DNA from: Colias croceus
Lineage: Eukaryota > Arthropoda > Insecta > Lepidoptera > Pieridae
Length of the DNA: 64,000 nucleotides
NCBI RefSeq assembly: GCF_905220415.1
Contig: NC_059552.1
Location: 7,765,001 to 7,829,000, forward strand
Direction: 5' to 3'
The notes below the pieces were generated by a model that searched no databases, was not told where the DNA came from, and saw only the letters and a program-made list of their open reading frames with translations. Positions 11,301 through 21,503 of this stretch are shown here, one piece after another. The position numbers and the translations under genes were made by a program. The stretch's first letter is position 1. Each line of letters begins with the position of its first letter.

Positions 11301-14300
11301 TTATTTAAAAAAAGAGGGAGAGAGATTGAGATAGATTGAATATTGCATAGATATTCACCTTAACTAAAGAAATATACATTTTGTAGATAAAGTTGGCTAA
11401 CAATTACCTGTATAATATTATCCAGATCGAGTTCTCTGTTATGTCGTCGGCGAGGTGTTGCTGGTGCAGAGGGTGAGCGAGGTCTACCAGACTCCTTTAG
11501 AGACCTGGCTTGGTCTTCCGTGAGGTATAACTCACTAGCTGTTACTATTACTATCGTGTCCCTGTAGAATTTAAGTACAAATGAATTGAGAAGTTTTTAA
11601 ACAAGATAATGTAACTTGGTAAATTTTAGGGTATATTGTTTTGTTGATTGTTGCGCAATTTGGATAGCAAAATAATAATAAACCACGATTTATTTCGTAT
11701 GTAGAAAATGAAAAACGATGTTTACAACGAAAAATGTAATGAATAGATTGAGACTCAAAATTTGAAGACTTTGAATTGAGGTTTAAAATTGGAGATAGTA
11801 GAAAAAGGCATTTTTATACAAAGTGTTCAAAACGTAATTTATCTTACCCGTCAGTTGTGCATTTGTAGGTGACAGTTCCATTGCTATTCTCTTCGACGTC
11901 AAGCACTAAGCCTGGCTCGTAATTCTGCTCCTCATCCACCAAAGCGTACACGGATTGACCTTGTAATGGCAGCTTTTTCATATCGCCAAATATTATGAAG
12001 TCATCTAAAAGCACTTTGCTCTGACCATCATCGAATTTAATCAGATATTTGTTTGGTTCTGTGATTTCTAGAACTTTCCCTGAGTAGTAGCGCTTGTCAA
12101 CCCATTTGGCCAATACTACAGTGTCAGGTGCAAAACCTGGATATTCTGGTTTGATTACAACTTTTTCCACCGGCGTTGCCGGCCGCGGTGAAGTAGGTCG
12201 TCGCTTTTGTTTCAATTTGGATACTGATTTTGGTGTTCCAACTAAAGCTGAAAGCGGTTTCTCGTCCTTGATGTCTTTTGGAGACATTTTGCCATTGTCT
12301 CCATTTGTAGTAGTCGGTTCGGGTGACATTGCTTGCGCGTATTCTGCTTCTTCGTGCTGTGTTGGCAAGAGCGCACGTTTCGTCTTTCCTGCAATAGGCC
12401 GTCTTCCGCGCACCCTTGTTTTCTTTAAGGAGCTCTTTGGTGTTGCCTTATCACATTTCCCAACTTCTTCAGGACTAGCACTGCCGTTACTTAGCAAGTC
12501 GGATGTTTGTATTCCAACTGACACTTTTTCTTCATTCAAAGAACGATTGCTATCTTCAATGGAGGCCTCTCTGATGTGCGAGAATATCTCTTGGAGTTTT
12601 TTCATCAGTCCATCAAAACCCTTGACCGATGTTGATGGATTGGACACCGATTTTCGAGGTGGTTGAGGTACAACAAATGCTCCATCGCTTGTGCGGTTGC
12701 TGGATGTGGAAGTAGAACTGACTGTTGATGCAAATGATGTCCTGTTTTGAAGATTCAACATTCCTCCGCTTGTTACGCTTGATGGTGAAGTGCTAACGGA
12801 CACATCACCTAAATAGGGATCGATAGTGAAACGTTTTGATATCCGCTGATATTCCTTGCACATGTCCATCCCTACATCGTTATCTGTTCGTACGACATAC
12901 AGCGACAGAAACTCGCAATCGTCATTGTGTGCGACGTGGATATCGAAAACTGGTATTTGTGGAGTACTGATTGGTATCGAATGTCCATTCTGTAAAGGTG
13001 ATATAGTCGATGGCGTTGTAGTATTGCTAGCCCGGAATGACTCATTTTTCCCTCGCTTTACTTTATTGCCGTTCAACATTGCGATATCAGGTGTGATGTT
13101 ATCTGATGTACCATTTTTAGCACTGGCCAGTTCGGTTGGCGTAGATGAATTGCCATTGGATAATTTGGATATCAATTTCGATGTAACAGTTGGCACAATA
13201 AGTTCAGGGCTATCTAAGCCTACAGAACTTATACTGTCTGTACTCTCTTGATCGGTAGTTTTACCTTTATTTAACTCTTTTCCTATTGAATTTGTACTAT
13301 TCGCGTCTGAGAACACATAGCTGTCACTTTTAGCTTTTTTGATCTCACTGGGACCAATAACTTCATCTCTATCCTTTACCACTGTGGGTTCACTACTATA
13401 GTTGGTAATTTTCGCCTTTGAACTATCCTCTTCATCTTCAGGTGTTGGTGAAAGAGCTAAGCAGATGTTCTGGGAGTCATTAAGCGGTTCCGATATACTC
13501 TCCTCGGCGATAGTTTCTGGAATTTTGGCTGGTAGTATTTCTCTCACAAATTCCACACTCGGGCGGCTCGGACTGTCAGTATTTCTAGTTTGACTGTCTT
13601 CATCCTTCTTGACAAAGTCAAGTTGGCCTTTTCTTGGTGTTTTACGATTTTTGCTTATGTCAACACTGACAGAACGCGATTTTGGCGTTTTTGGTGTTTT
13701 CGGGGTAGCCACATCAGCACTGTTACTACGTTTTAATACTTTTCTGGGGCTAGAGCGGACAGGGGTGCGAACGCGAGATGTTGATGGTAATTCGTCTTCT
13801 AATTTCCTCTTAGCTACACTGGTTATACTAGAAACTTCATCATCCAAAGATTGAGAGTCAGCCCAAGAGGCTGGCCCTTCAGCGGCTTCATTATCGGTTA
13901 AGTCAATTTTTTGAATTTTCGCATTGCTATCAGAACTGTCTTCCGATAGTTTACGCTTAACAGGAGTTATGGAGTCACCTGTTAAAAAAAATAATAATTA
14001 ATAAGGAATATCTCAAACTTACAATTTAGGTCCAAACAGATTACTTTATTACCTTTTGCTTCTGCTTCTGCAACACTGGTGTTTTTTATCTGGGAATACA
14101 TTAATAAATTGAAAATTATACTATTTTATGGTTATAATGCAGTGCCCTGAAGACAACACAATTACCAGTGAAAAAGTAAAATGTAGTCAGGTTAGCAATG
14201 ATTGACATAAAATGTTAATAGTTTTCATATAATATTGTTATGATGATATTTGAAATACATTTTATATTTTATTATTCAATAAATCTATAAGCCATATAGA

Positions 14301-17217
14301 TAATGTACCATCAGGAATAACTAAAGAAGACATGCACAGGTCAGAGTCGACAAATAAAACAAAATAGTTATGTAGAAATAAATGTTGGTAGATTATGGAT
14401 CTGATTGAATCTGCTATTCGAATGAATGAAAACATTCAAATGTCTAGGCCGAACATTCATTAACCCATTGAGCCCAATGGCCCAATCGGCCCAATCGGTC
14501 CCAAACACAATAGATTTTCTATTGTGTCTGTGGTTCCGGGGCCTGAGTTATTAACAGACGTCACTCAATGTCCAACTAGTTTGCTAACTACAAACCGCTG
14601 TTTGTAACAAAGACGTTTGAACAGAGAGGATATAATACTTGGCATAATGTAATATTATGCTGAGAATTTAACTTTTCTAAACGTCCACAAGAACAAGGTT
14701 GAGAATTGGCAGAATAATCATCATTCAATGAACGCGCTAGTCATTCAATCAAAAACTGACTGCAACATAGACATAGGTTTTTGTAAACTTACGAGGACCC
14801 ATCCATTTTCAGTCATTGAAAAATTGTGTGTATGAAATAAATATATTTTTAAACTATTGTATAGCTTCTATCGCGGGCCTTGAGCGCGGGGACCGAATCG
14901 AGAAATTCCGTAACGAAAAACCTCACGCTCCCCACTCCGACGGGCAGAGGTGTGGCTGAAGGCATAGCATGCAATAGCTTTACCGCGGCAGTCCCCGAGT
15001 GCCACACGTCGTTTTTTATTTTCATTAGAAACACACATAATATTCATCATTCAGTCATTTAATAATAAACTTACGGAGTCATCTTTTATGAGGTAAACTT
15101 CATCCTCTGGCTCATACACTGGACTCTCCGGAAAGAGATTCTCTGATGTGTTTGCTGTTGTCGACACTTGTTGGACTTGGTCGTCTGAAATTTAAATACA
15201 TATTACCTAAATTATTTTATTATATTTTATTTTGATATGTTTCATATACAGAATATTGTCTTAACATACAGAATACTATCTAAATTTTTTAATAGAATTT
15301 TGAAAAGAATTTTCTACTAAATCATTGATTAACAGTCACACCACTTGCGTTATAATCTCAAAATTATCATTCAACATATTATCTTAATATCCTACTTCTT
15401 ACTAGTTAATAATTTAATATTATAAATTCACACATAGAGGGTACCTTGGATTAACACAGTCATAGGATAGGTTTTATCCTAGAAATCTCACAGGAATGGG
15501 AACTATCTATGTTTTTTTCTTTGAAAGCACAGGCTTCTTTGAAGCCGCGTGCGGAAAGTTAGTATTGTAATAAAACAAAGTATTCTGTCTGCCTTTTTCA
15601 AACATAAACTCAAATATGTTGCAGTCTCAATCCTTGTATTTTCACCAATGGATAGTGTTTCTTCCGATTCTACTATACAATTAAAATTTAAAACTAATCT
15701 GTAAATATAATTATCCATACTAATATTATAAATGCGAAAGTAACTCTGTCTGTCTGTCTGTCTGTTACTCAATCACGCCTAAACTACTGAACCAATTTGC
15801 ATGAAATTTGGTATGGTGATATTTTGATACCCGAGAAAGGACATAGGCTACCTTTTATTGCGAAATATGTACCACGGGCGAAGCCGGGGCGGACCACTAG
15901 TGTACCCATAAATTGTAAAGATGGTTAAATTATAATCTTACTTGTGCGATAATAATTATTGTATATTGAAAAATTATGATTTGTGACATATTGCTTACAA
16001 TAAATGCATTATTTTTTTATAAAAAAAATCTATACCATAACAGAATCAACGGTGATTACAATTTTACAGTGACATAGATATTATGTTTCTTTCATGTGTG
16101 TGTTTGTCAACAAATCCTCCAAACGGCTGAACTGAATTTAATAAAATTTTTTGCTGTCATTAGGTGGATTCAAGAATGGTATTGCTATAAAATTAGAATA
16201 TAAGCACAGCTGTAGGCAAAAGCTACTTATGCTATGAGAATGCCTTATAACTATCCAATAACAAAAATTGAATATTATGCAACTGTTTTTGAATCAAAAT
16301 AAGATTTTCGTTCATATTTAAAAAGTTTTGTTGATGTCTCTTTTCAATTACCACATTGCCTAGGCTAATAGCCTATGTACCTAGTACTGTGGTATAATAC
16401 AAACATTATATCTGGATGTATTAATACCTAGGTGTAAAAATCAATATCAATAGGTAGTACACATTATACATAAATATTAAATACTATTGTAATAAGCAGA
16501 AGGGTTTAGTTGGGATAATCAGACAAATTCTGTGAATATATTCTAATTAGAAAGTAATTATTATAATGTAAAAAATGCTTTATTAATACATTGTGCAGAT
16601 AAATTCATGATAAGATAATGCATGTCATGGGCATTGCAACTGAAGTGCACATTACAAGTTATTGATTTGGTTGAGTGGAGTGAAGTCGGCTACGAAACAA
16701 CCCAGGCTGTCATTACATATTATAACCTTAAAATAAACAAAATTGCTTCTCTGTTTACGTTTATTCGAATGTTACATAATATTCGCTTTAACAAGTTTCA
16801 ATATAAATAACGCATAAATGAATATCAGTCGCATTGATACATTCATTTTTTATGAAACATATTTTTGAACGAATTATAATCGTATTGATGTTTTTGTGCG
16901 CACATACGACCAATGGAAAATGACACATTTTTTTTATTCGTAACATGAATTATGCGATAAACGATACTTATAGGATTCAAGTTGCATGATATATTGGGTT
17001 TAAAAACTTCAATTTATTAAATACATATTATACTAATTTATAAGTACAGTAACAACAAACATCGCAATTCTAAATGCCAAAGTAACATGGCAACCTTTTC
17101 TATTTGGTCGCGTTATAATAGATGCCGAAAGAAATTAACGGGAATTTCATGAGTGTTTTTACCTTTTGCATCACTGGTAGAGGCCATTGCACTGGAGCTG
17201 ACAAGAGATTTCTCCAT
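2056..17217 (-). CDS. TP53BP1: 53BP1 homologue (TP53-binding protein 1), 11 coding exons
   Basis: Chromatin adaptor of the DNA double-strand-break response. In vertebrates it reads H4K20me2 and ubiquitylated H2A and directs repair toward end joining. Exons in transcript order: 17217-17163, 15184-15075, 14089-14053, 13978-11848, 11561-11408, 11033-10943, 10695-10531, 10279-10071, 4183-4029, 3863-3644, 2388-2056. Every junction has AG/GT signals and the phases agree, giving 3660 nt and 1219 residues (human about 1970). The start is ATG at 17217; the stop is TGA at 2056. Order of parts: acidic S/T-rich N-terminus, long low-complexity region, tandem Tudor (about 682-778), UDR-like segment (about 820-840), basic linker, BRCT1 (about 955-1109), BRCT2 (about 1110-1219). 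The FLLTC, FNKERL, SHAWV and SPTWVKQCL motifs line up with vertebrate 53BP1 BRCTs. Exon limits are inferred from sequence, not from transcripts. Confidence 0.93.
2690..3503. repeat. 35-bp minisatellite in 53BP1 intron 10
   Basis: About 23 tandem copies of a 35-bp unit containing ACTCACGCAGCTACTAGCAG followed by AATAACATTGTTGTC. Copies differ by a few substitutions (ctacTAG/ctacCAG, gcagA/gccgA), with one slightly longer copy near 2915 and a slipped one near 3335. The array stops about 140 bp before exon 10. Read on the transcribed minus strand, each unit contains GTGAGT, the 5' splice-site core. Confidence 0.95.
3598..3713. repeat. 38-bp direct repeat spanning the exon 10 donor
   Basis: The same 38 bases occur at 3598-3635 (intron) and 3676-3713 (exon 10), 78 bp apart. 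The exon copy encodes the RLDPDAFLLPAG part of BRCT1. The intron copy lies just after the GTGAGT donor (3638-3643) and would read the same residues in frame, because 78 is a multiple of three. Confidence 0.95.
3644..3863 (-). CDS. TP53BP1: 53BP1 exon 10: C-terminal half of BRCT1
   Basis: 220 nt. It completes a codon from exon 9 and ends in phase 0 at TGG|GTGAGT. Encodes KYILCLAADVRAVSHAWV, then LLPAGFALHRRAYVTW. Vertebrate 53BP1 has a matching CVSHVWV and NYLLPAGYSLE. GC content is far above that of the surrounding DNA. Confidence 0.93.
4029..4183 (-). CDS. TP53BP1: 53BP1 exon 9: middle of BRCT1
   Basis: 155 nt, acceptor TTTTTAG, donor GTATTG. Acidic insert (SSEEDGETTSS) followed by FNKERLKEQLEAGGGIVY. 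Vertebrate 53BP1 also has an acidic loop and then FNKQ..ESQLRAGAGYI at this point. This exon is too short to appear as a long open frame; I found it from the splice signals and the homology. Confidence 0.92.
4285..4530. repeat. (AATA)n tract and SINE remnant
   Basis: AATA tract at about 4290-4320 followed by TTTCTTTATTTGCA. A similar motif occurs near 31820-31850. At 4475-4515 a short remnant starts ACTAGCTGTGCCCGCGACTTCGT, the start of a SINE-like copy whose rest is missing. Confidence 0.55.
4628..6033. repeat. 1.4-kb satellite of 11-bp period (GGAAAATNNNN) in 53BP1 intron 8
   Basis: Over a hundred copies of an 11-bp unit, GGAAAAT followed by four variable bases (GCCT, ATCC, GCGT, GTCC, CCCC), with occasional 10-bp units. 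There is higher-order structure: a block of more than 100 bases around 4980-5085 recurs almost unchanged at 5403-5508 (offset 423). The repeat has few stop codons, so it gives long open frames on both strands. I do not call any of these genes. Confidence 0.95.
6175..6220. repeat. perfect 19-bp inverted repeat
   Basis: Arm TTTTGATATTTCTCGATTT at 6175-6193 and its exact complement at 6202-6220, with an 8-base loop. It lies in 53BP1 intron 8 just past the satellite. It could be a MITE relic or a hairpin in the pre-mRNA. Confidence 0.9.
6221..7885. other. intron 8 filler, no feature
   Basis: AT-rich intronic DNA of the 53BP1 gene with poly(A/T) runs. Neither strand shows a coding exon or a repeat family I can name. 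The 66-codon minus frame at 6746-6946 looks like chance. Confidence 0.4.
7890..8175. repeat. SINE-like repeat with (ACAGACAA)n tract
   Basis: The sequence runs from GTCGTAGTACACGGAATATG through CAGCTCCTCCCCCGAAGG to a tandem ACAGACAA tract at about 8063-8112. The microsatellite-like tract and the position beside a LINE 3' end suggest a retrotransposed copy. Confidence 0.45.
8259..9902 (-). pseudogene. 5'-truncated non-LTR (Jockey/CR1-type) reverse transcriptase, inactive
   Basis: One open frame of over 520 codons on the same strand as the host gene, inside 53BP1 intron 8. Homology begins near 9903, just after an in-frame TGA; the endonuclease part is missing. RT motifs in order: NYRPITLIPIISKIFEK, AFQKNKST, YFDMSKAFD, GVPQGSVLRPILF, then LYADEISII. 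The catalytic box, normally [FY]ADD, reads YADE, and SVLGP reads SVLRP, so the enzyme is very probably dead although the frame is intact. The C-terminal part (KKCIRAICG, LLTLPCLYIYE) is typical of Jockey/CR1-like elements. Clade assignment is from memory. Confidence 0.85.
10071..10279 (-). CDS. TP53BP1: 53BP1 exon 8: linker and start of BRCT1
   Basis: 209 nt; acceptor TTCCAG, donor AAG|GTAGGA, ends phase 0. A basic stretch (KGAAKQNIGKKNSKL) leads to STLFAGLHFLLTC, which matches the first BRCT strand of vertebrate 53BP1 (LFLGYAFLLT). The next exon is 5.9 kb away, by far the longest intron in the gene. Confidence 0.92.
10531..11561 (-). CDS. TP53BP1: 53BP1 exons 5-7: end of Tudor, UDR-like segment, basic linker
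   Basis: Exon 5 (11561-11408), exon 6 (11033-10943) and exon 7 (10695-10531), all with consensus splice sites and matching phases. Exon 5 starts DTIVIVTASELYLTEDQA, the end of the tandem Tudor fold. It finishes with LDLDNIIQ, which continues into exon 6 as GPRSARSRDK. This resembles the ubiquitin-dependent recruitment motif of vertebrate 53BP1 (ISLDNLVEGKRKRRS). Exons 6-7 are Ser/Lys/Arg-rich with SP and TP sites, and KRKRVASPK-like and GRKRLASES stretches that could be nuclear localisation signals. Confidence 0.88.
11848..13978 (-). CDS. TP53BP1: 53BP1 exon 4: long low-complexity region and tandem Tudor
   Basis: 2131 nt, the main exon. Most of it is Ser/Thr/Pro-rich and disordered, with many SP/TP and SQ/TQ sites. 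The last 97 residues form the Tudor module: VVLAKWVDKRYYSGKV, then YLIKFDDGQSKVLLDDFIIF, then a second Tudor (SVYALVDEEQNYEPGLVLDV). Against human cage residues W1495, Y1502, F1519, D1521 and Y1523, four are present and the fifth is Gln. The donor at 11841-11847 is GTAAGAT. Confidence 0.93.
14053..17217 (-). CDS. TP53BP1: 53BP1 exons 1-3: N-terminus
   Basis: Exon 1 (17217-17163) has ATG in the context ATAATGG and encodes MEKSLVSSSAMASTSDAK. Exon 2 (15184-15075) is acidic (FPESPVYEPEDEVYLIKDDS). Exon 3 (14089-14053) is only 37 nt (IKNTSVAEAEAK). Phases 1, 0 and 1 connect them without error to exon 4. These exons have no strong family motif; they rest on splice signals and frame continuity. An upstream non-coding exon cannot be excluded. 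Confidence 0.75.
14458..14565. repeat. repeat family D with 23-bp palindrome
   Basis: In 53BP1 intron 2. It starts AACCCATTGAGCCC, contains a perfect palindrome at 14505-14527 (arms ACACAATAGA around TTT) and ends near TCCGGGGCCTGAGTTATTAA. A second copy, split by a MITE, lies at 34090-34712. Confidence 0.75.
14864..15016. repeat. repeat family F, copy 1
   Basis: GC-rich block of about 150 bp from TAGCTTCTATCGCGGGCCTT to GAGTGCCACACGTCG. A copy of the same orientation is at 44326-44477. Both differ strongly in composition from their surroundings. The class is unknown; it may be a SINE or part of a longer retroelement. Confidence 0.8.
15437..15564 (-). repeat. SINE-like repeat A, partial
   Basis: Degraded minus-oriented copy (TTGGATTAACACAGTCATAG ... 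GAAGCCGCGTGCGGAAAG) in 53BP1 intron 1. Confidence 0.65.
15715..15900 (-). repeat. SINE-like repeat A, (TCTG)n subfamily
   Basis: Minus-oriented copy: CATACTAATATTATAAATGC, (TCTG)n, a body, then CGGGCGAAGCCGGGGCGG. The first two thirds closely match the copy at 63127-63364. Confidence 0.75.
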
Positions 17218-18118
17218 TATCGTTAATTTGTTGTAATGATCTTGGTAAACTGGCGCGTACTAACACTTTAACATCTGTCATAAAACTGCAATTCTGTACA
17301 TTTCCAATCACTGAAGGGGGATGAAAAAATTCTAAAATATAGTAAAAACGTTTGGAAAGAAAGAAGCTAAATAAAAGACATAAAAATTTAAAGTAAAATG
17401 ATTTTTGCTAATATTTGCAAAAACGCAAACGTTCTGCCGCTTGTTGATTTGGCCAGTGCTGCCACTTAACCAAATTTTAACGTCAAGATGAAAATTGAAA
17501 ATGTCACTTTAATTTTAAGTTTGATAAAAAATATATAATGTTTTTGTCTTCATCTTATGTTTAATATTATTTATCTTGTGTAACCTATCATCACAATAAA
17601 TTAATACGCATTATGTAGAGACTTTAATTTATAAAATCTGCTTATGTAAGGCAACATGGGAAAAGACTGTTAGTTCCATTACATTGCCATAGATGGCAAC
17701 GATATCAAGGTGGCGTGAATGCATAAAAGCTTTATTTATCATTAAAATCAAATACGTTACGAATAAAATCCATTACCATATATTTTCTATTATTTAGTCA
17801 ATAATTTAATCAAAACATAGTTATAATATAATTTACAATCAATCATTATTGTTTAATTATTATTGTGTACGTATTAAACTAAGGTACCTACTAAAATATT
17901 CTGTGAACAGTATCAGCTTAAAAAAAAATATTATCATATTTAAAAAAGGAAGATGAACACGCGGGTATTAAAAAATACTGCTATGCATGCAACCATTTTT
18001 TTGAATAAAATATTTCAGACACTATTCTTGTCACCGCGCGTGTAATGAAACACATTTTTATGTTTATTTTCGTTTACCCGCGAAGTAGGCTCTAGAATAA
18101 TATCACATAAATGGCATA
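17218..18118. promoter_or_regulatory. divergent intergenic region between 53BP1 and the F-box gene
   Basis: 901 bp separate the two start codons, which face away from each other, so both promoters must lie here or in upstream exons. The region is AT-rich without an obvious TATA box at a fixed distance from either gene. A shared bidirectional promoter is an inference from the arrangement. Confidence 0.5.
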
Positions 18119-19793
18119 ATGTACGAGAAAGTTTTTGTTTTTGGCACTAAAATATTTCAAGAGAGGAAACGCGATGCTATTTCTTCTTTACCGCTGGAGT
18201 TATCTTCGAAAATATTCTTGTAAGTTTTTGCTTATGCCCTAAGCACGACGTATTATAGGTACTTATACATACTACCACAGACTAATACTACTAATTATTA
18301 GCCACTGTCGACAACATGAAAATAGTTTTTTAAGATTCTAGATTAAAATTATAAATAATTAGAAATTTCTTTCAAAAATACTTATATTTTAAATATAAGT
18401 ACCTTCAGCTTCTTGCTTCAGCTACCCTTGTACAATGTAATACATGTCAAATATTTTTATGAAATCAATCATTTTACCTACCTACATTATATTCCTTATA
18501 TTAATTATTCATCTTTTCTTAAAAGTTAAAAGTTCTCAACACATAACAAAAAAAATTCGTCTCAAAATGACCACATACTAAATAAATTCATTAATCCAGA
18601 TATTTGAGCGATGCAGCACTTCGCATAGCAAGCCGAGTGTGCAAAATATGGGAGCGGATAATAATGTCGAATAGAAATTTAAGAAGACGTCTAAATCATT
18701 TTGAATTAGCTACAAAGTTTGGCTCGGAGCGACGTGCTAAGTTTTACAAGCGAAATAGAAAAATGTTGAAGAAGATGCAGAATTTTCTGCCGGTTAATAA
18801 ATGTAGCGGTAAGTGTAATATTTCCTCTTTATGCAGTGATGTTGTACTAGATTTTCAACCAGGCCTTTGTTTACGTTGAAATGGATTTAAATTAGTGTAA
18901 ATAGATAGGTACGCCATCTACCGCTATTATTTCGAATCTAAAGCAACTTAGAAATCTTAATATATATAAATCTCGTGTCACAATGTTTGTCCTCAATGGA
19001 CTCCTAAACCACTTAACCGATTATAATAAAATTCGCACACCATGTGCAGTTCGATCCAACTTGAGAGATAGGATAGATTTTATCCTGGAAATCCCACGGG
19101 AAAGGGAACTATGCGGATTTTTATTTCAAAAAGCGGGCGAAGCCGCGGGCGGAAAGCTAGTACTATTATGTAGGAAAATTAAATCTAAAAGAATGTCTTT
19201 ATTTATTAACTAGTTTTTCGCCCGCGTCTTCGCCCGCGTTTTCAAAGGAAAACCCGCATAGTTCCGTTCCCGTGGGATTTCCGGGATAAAACTTATCCTA
19301 TGTGTTAATCCAAGTTACCCTCTATATGTGTGTTAAATTTCATTATAATCGGTTCAGTAGGTAGTTTATGCGTGAAAACCATACATACATACAAACCTTT
19401 CCTCTTTATAATGTTAAGTATCTAGATTTAAAGCGCGAGCGGTCCGCCCCGGCTTCGCCCGTGGTACATATTTACGTTTTCTCTACATAAGAACCATCCT
19501 CGTACTTCAAGGAATATAATAAAAAAAGAATTATCGAAATCGGTCCACCCGTTCGAAAGAATTTTTCAATTCGGACCAAGTAGTTCCCGAGATTAGCGCG
19601 TTCAAACAAACAAACAAACTCTTCAGCTTATTAATATTAGTATAGATATTGTAAAATAATAGTGAGGTAGTTATAGCGAATAATATTCAGGTATGTTTCT
19701 TTTACAGCTATCTCAACTGAAACAACAGTTTTAAAATCAAAACGAATGGGAGATGACTTGATTGTATGTACTAAGAGATACAGACTATATTAA
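18119..19793 (+). CDS. small F-box protein, three exons
   Basis: Exons 18119-18219, 18600-18808 and 19708-19793; donors GTAAGT at both, acceptors CCAG and TTTACAG, phases 2 and 1, giving 131 residues and a TAA stop. Residues 19-62 form an F-box: DAISSLPLELSSKIF, LYLSD, then IASRVCKIWERIIMSN, with the usual LP, the xxVCKxW signature and the spacing expected for SKP1 binding. F-box proteins bring substrates to SCF ubiquitin ligases. The remainder is basic (NLRRRL, KRNRKMLKKM) and ends KRYRLY; no substrate-binding repeat is present. The F-box and the following RRR resemble the Emi1/Rca1 group, but the zinc-binding region of that group is absent, so I give no symbol. The protein is only recovered by splicing; no exon alone shows it. 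Confidence 0.82.
18958..19650. repeat. three SINE-like copies in F-box gene intron 2
   Basis: 18958-19165 is family A in minus orientation; 19210-19428 is family A in plus orientation, forming a head-to-head pair. 19438-19650 (plus) begins GGTCCGCCCCGGCTTCGCCC and ends with the family B tail (CAAACAAACAAACTCTTCAG, then TATTAGTATAGAT). They fill most of the 899-bp intron. Confidence 0.8.
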
Positions 19794-19814
19794 TAACAAA
19801 GTAATTATGAAATT

Positions 19815-19820
19815 AATAAA
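19815..19820 (+). other. poly(A) signal of the F-box gene
   Basis: AATAAA 22 nt after the TAA stop of the F-box gene. This implies a very short 3' UTR. Confidence 0.5.
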
Positions 19821-21143
19821 TAATATTCTGGAATAATCTGGAAACATTCATTTTTACGAAAAACCCTCAAATAATGACAGTGAGTATTTTTTATACCTTT
19901 ACTTTCAAGTCAACCTGCACAATATGTTTTGTTTTAAGACATGTTTTCATACAGAACCACTGAATCGATTTTGATAAAATTTGACATAGTGATAGCTGAT
20001 CGGATATATACAGTACGTGTACATTTAATGCGTAATGGGAAAAATAATGTAATTTAGTTTTAAGTGCAATATCACGAAATGCACACGAACGAAGCCATGG
20101 CGAAAAATTAGTTTACAATATAAATATGGAAATATAGATTACAACAATAAGCGTTATCTTAATTGGGTTATAAGTATCAAAAACTCGTTTACATTAACCG
20201 TTTTTAATAAAATTATGCAGACCGGTCAAAGTGCGTAATTAAATATTTTAAAGCGTACCCGAATATAACCATTATTAAATTCCAATCAAGTTAAAAGCCA
20301 TCTGTTTCTAAGGCTCTGATGAGGACATTTTTTAAGCTTATTTGCCAGTAAAAGCTTTGCTAGTTTTGAAAATGTCGCTTCATTTCGATGAACTAGGTAC
20401 CTACAAAAAAAAACGACAAATGACTATCTACTACCACAGACTAATAATAATATACTACGTGCTACTACTTATCTACTAATCAAGTTAGAAAATTTGGAAT
20501 TGCTATATGAATAGAATTTATTTACTTATCAATTTCTTGAATTCAAATTCATACTATCAGAAGTTATTAATTATTATGCATTTAATTTAACCATTTTTAA
20601 TTTTGCCAGAAAATCTTTAAATTATCTATGGATAGTTTCGCTTTCTGTGGAGTGTTATTTTAGTAAAAAGGTAGTTTTCATTAATTTATTGTGATTGGGT
20701 ATTAAGAGTACCTACTTTCAATTTATAACCTTTAACAGCTGCTCCAAAATTATTTTACAATCAAGAAATTAAATAAATTCGGATTACGTACCTACGTTAA
20801 ATGCAAATAAGCAAATTTTGAGAAGTTTAGAATTAAATAAATTTTACTTTAACATACAATAAAGATAATAATATGTACCTACAGTGCATACAAAACAATT
20901 TTATATTGTACCCTTGTACCTTTTTCTTTATGTTAAGTAAATTCATATAATAAAACAAAGAGAAAAAGCAAACCAAGTAACGAACATAGGATTTTGTTTT
21001 ATCCTTTTCCCTACAATTTTGTGTAATTTCCTCACGATGTTTTCTTCACCATTTAGAGTTGTGGTGATTTCGAAAATGTGCAAATAAATTGAAAAATCAA
21101 GTAAATTTTTGCTCGGTAACAAGTTTCGATCGAACTTTATATT
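19821..21143. other. intergenic, no gene seen
   Basis: AT-rich spacer with faint repeat remnants around 19900-20110 (a tail CGAACGAAGCCATGGCGAAA). No coding signal. Confidence 0.4.
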
Positions 21144-21503
21144 ATATATGTTACAGGAAATGTATGTAATCCGTCATTGTATACAATTCCTAGGAAATGT
21201 ATACAATTCCTAAAATCGTACGGAAATGTGTGAAATAAATTATTTTATACACATTTCCTAGGAAATCTATACATTTCCTGAATAGCTATCGGAAATGTAA
21301 AACATTTAAGATATTGATATGTCGCAGGCAAGGGTTGGACTAAAGCAAAGGGGGCGCAGGACTTAAAAAATTTTTGATGGAGTTGGTGTCATTATAACAC
21401 CTATTTATTATTGTTTTATCGTAAAGATTACGCTTATAAAAGCATGTTTTATAGGAAAAACTTTTCTCTAAAATCAAAAATAGCCGAGATATTCGCCCTC
21501 AAA

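Noticed and set aside
12094..13854. Plus-strand frames of 60-190 codons
   Set aside because: Antisense shadows of 53BP1 exon 4; the coding strand is fixed by the Tudor domain and by splice phases.
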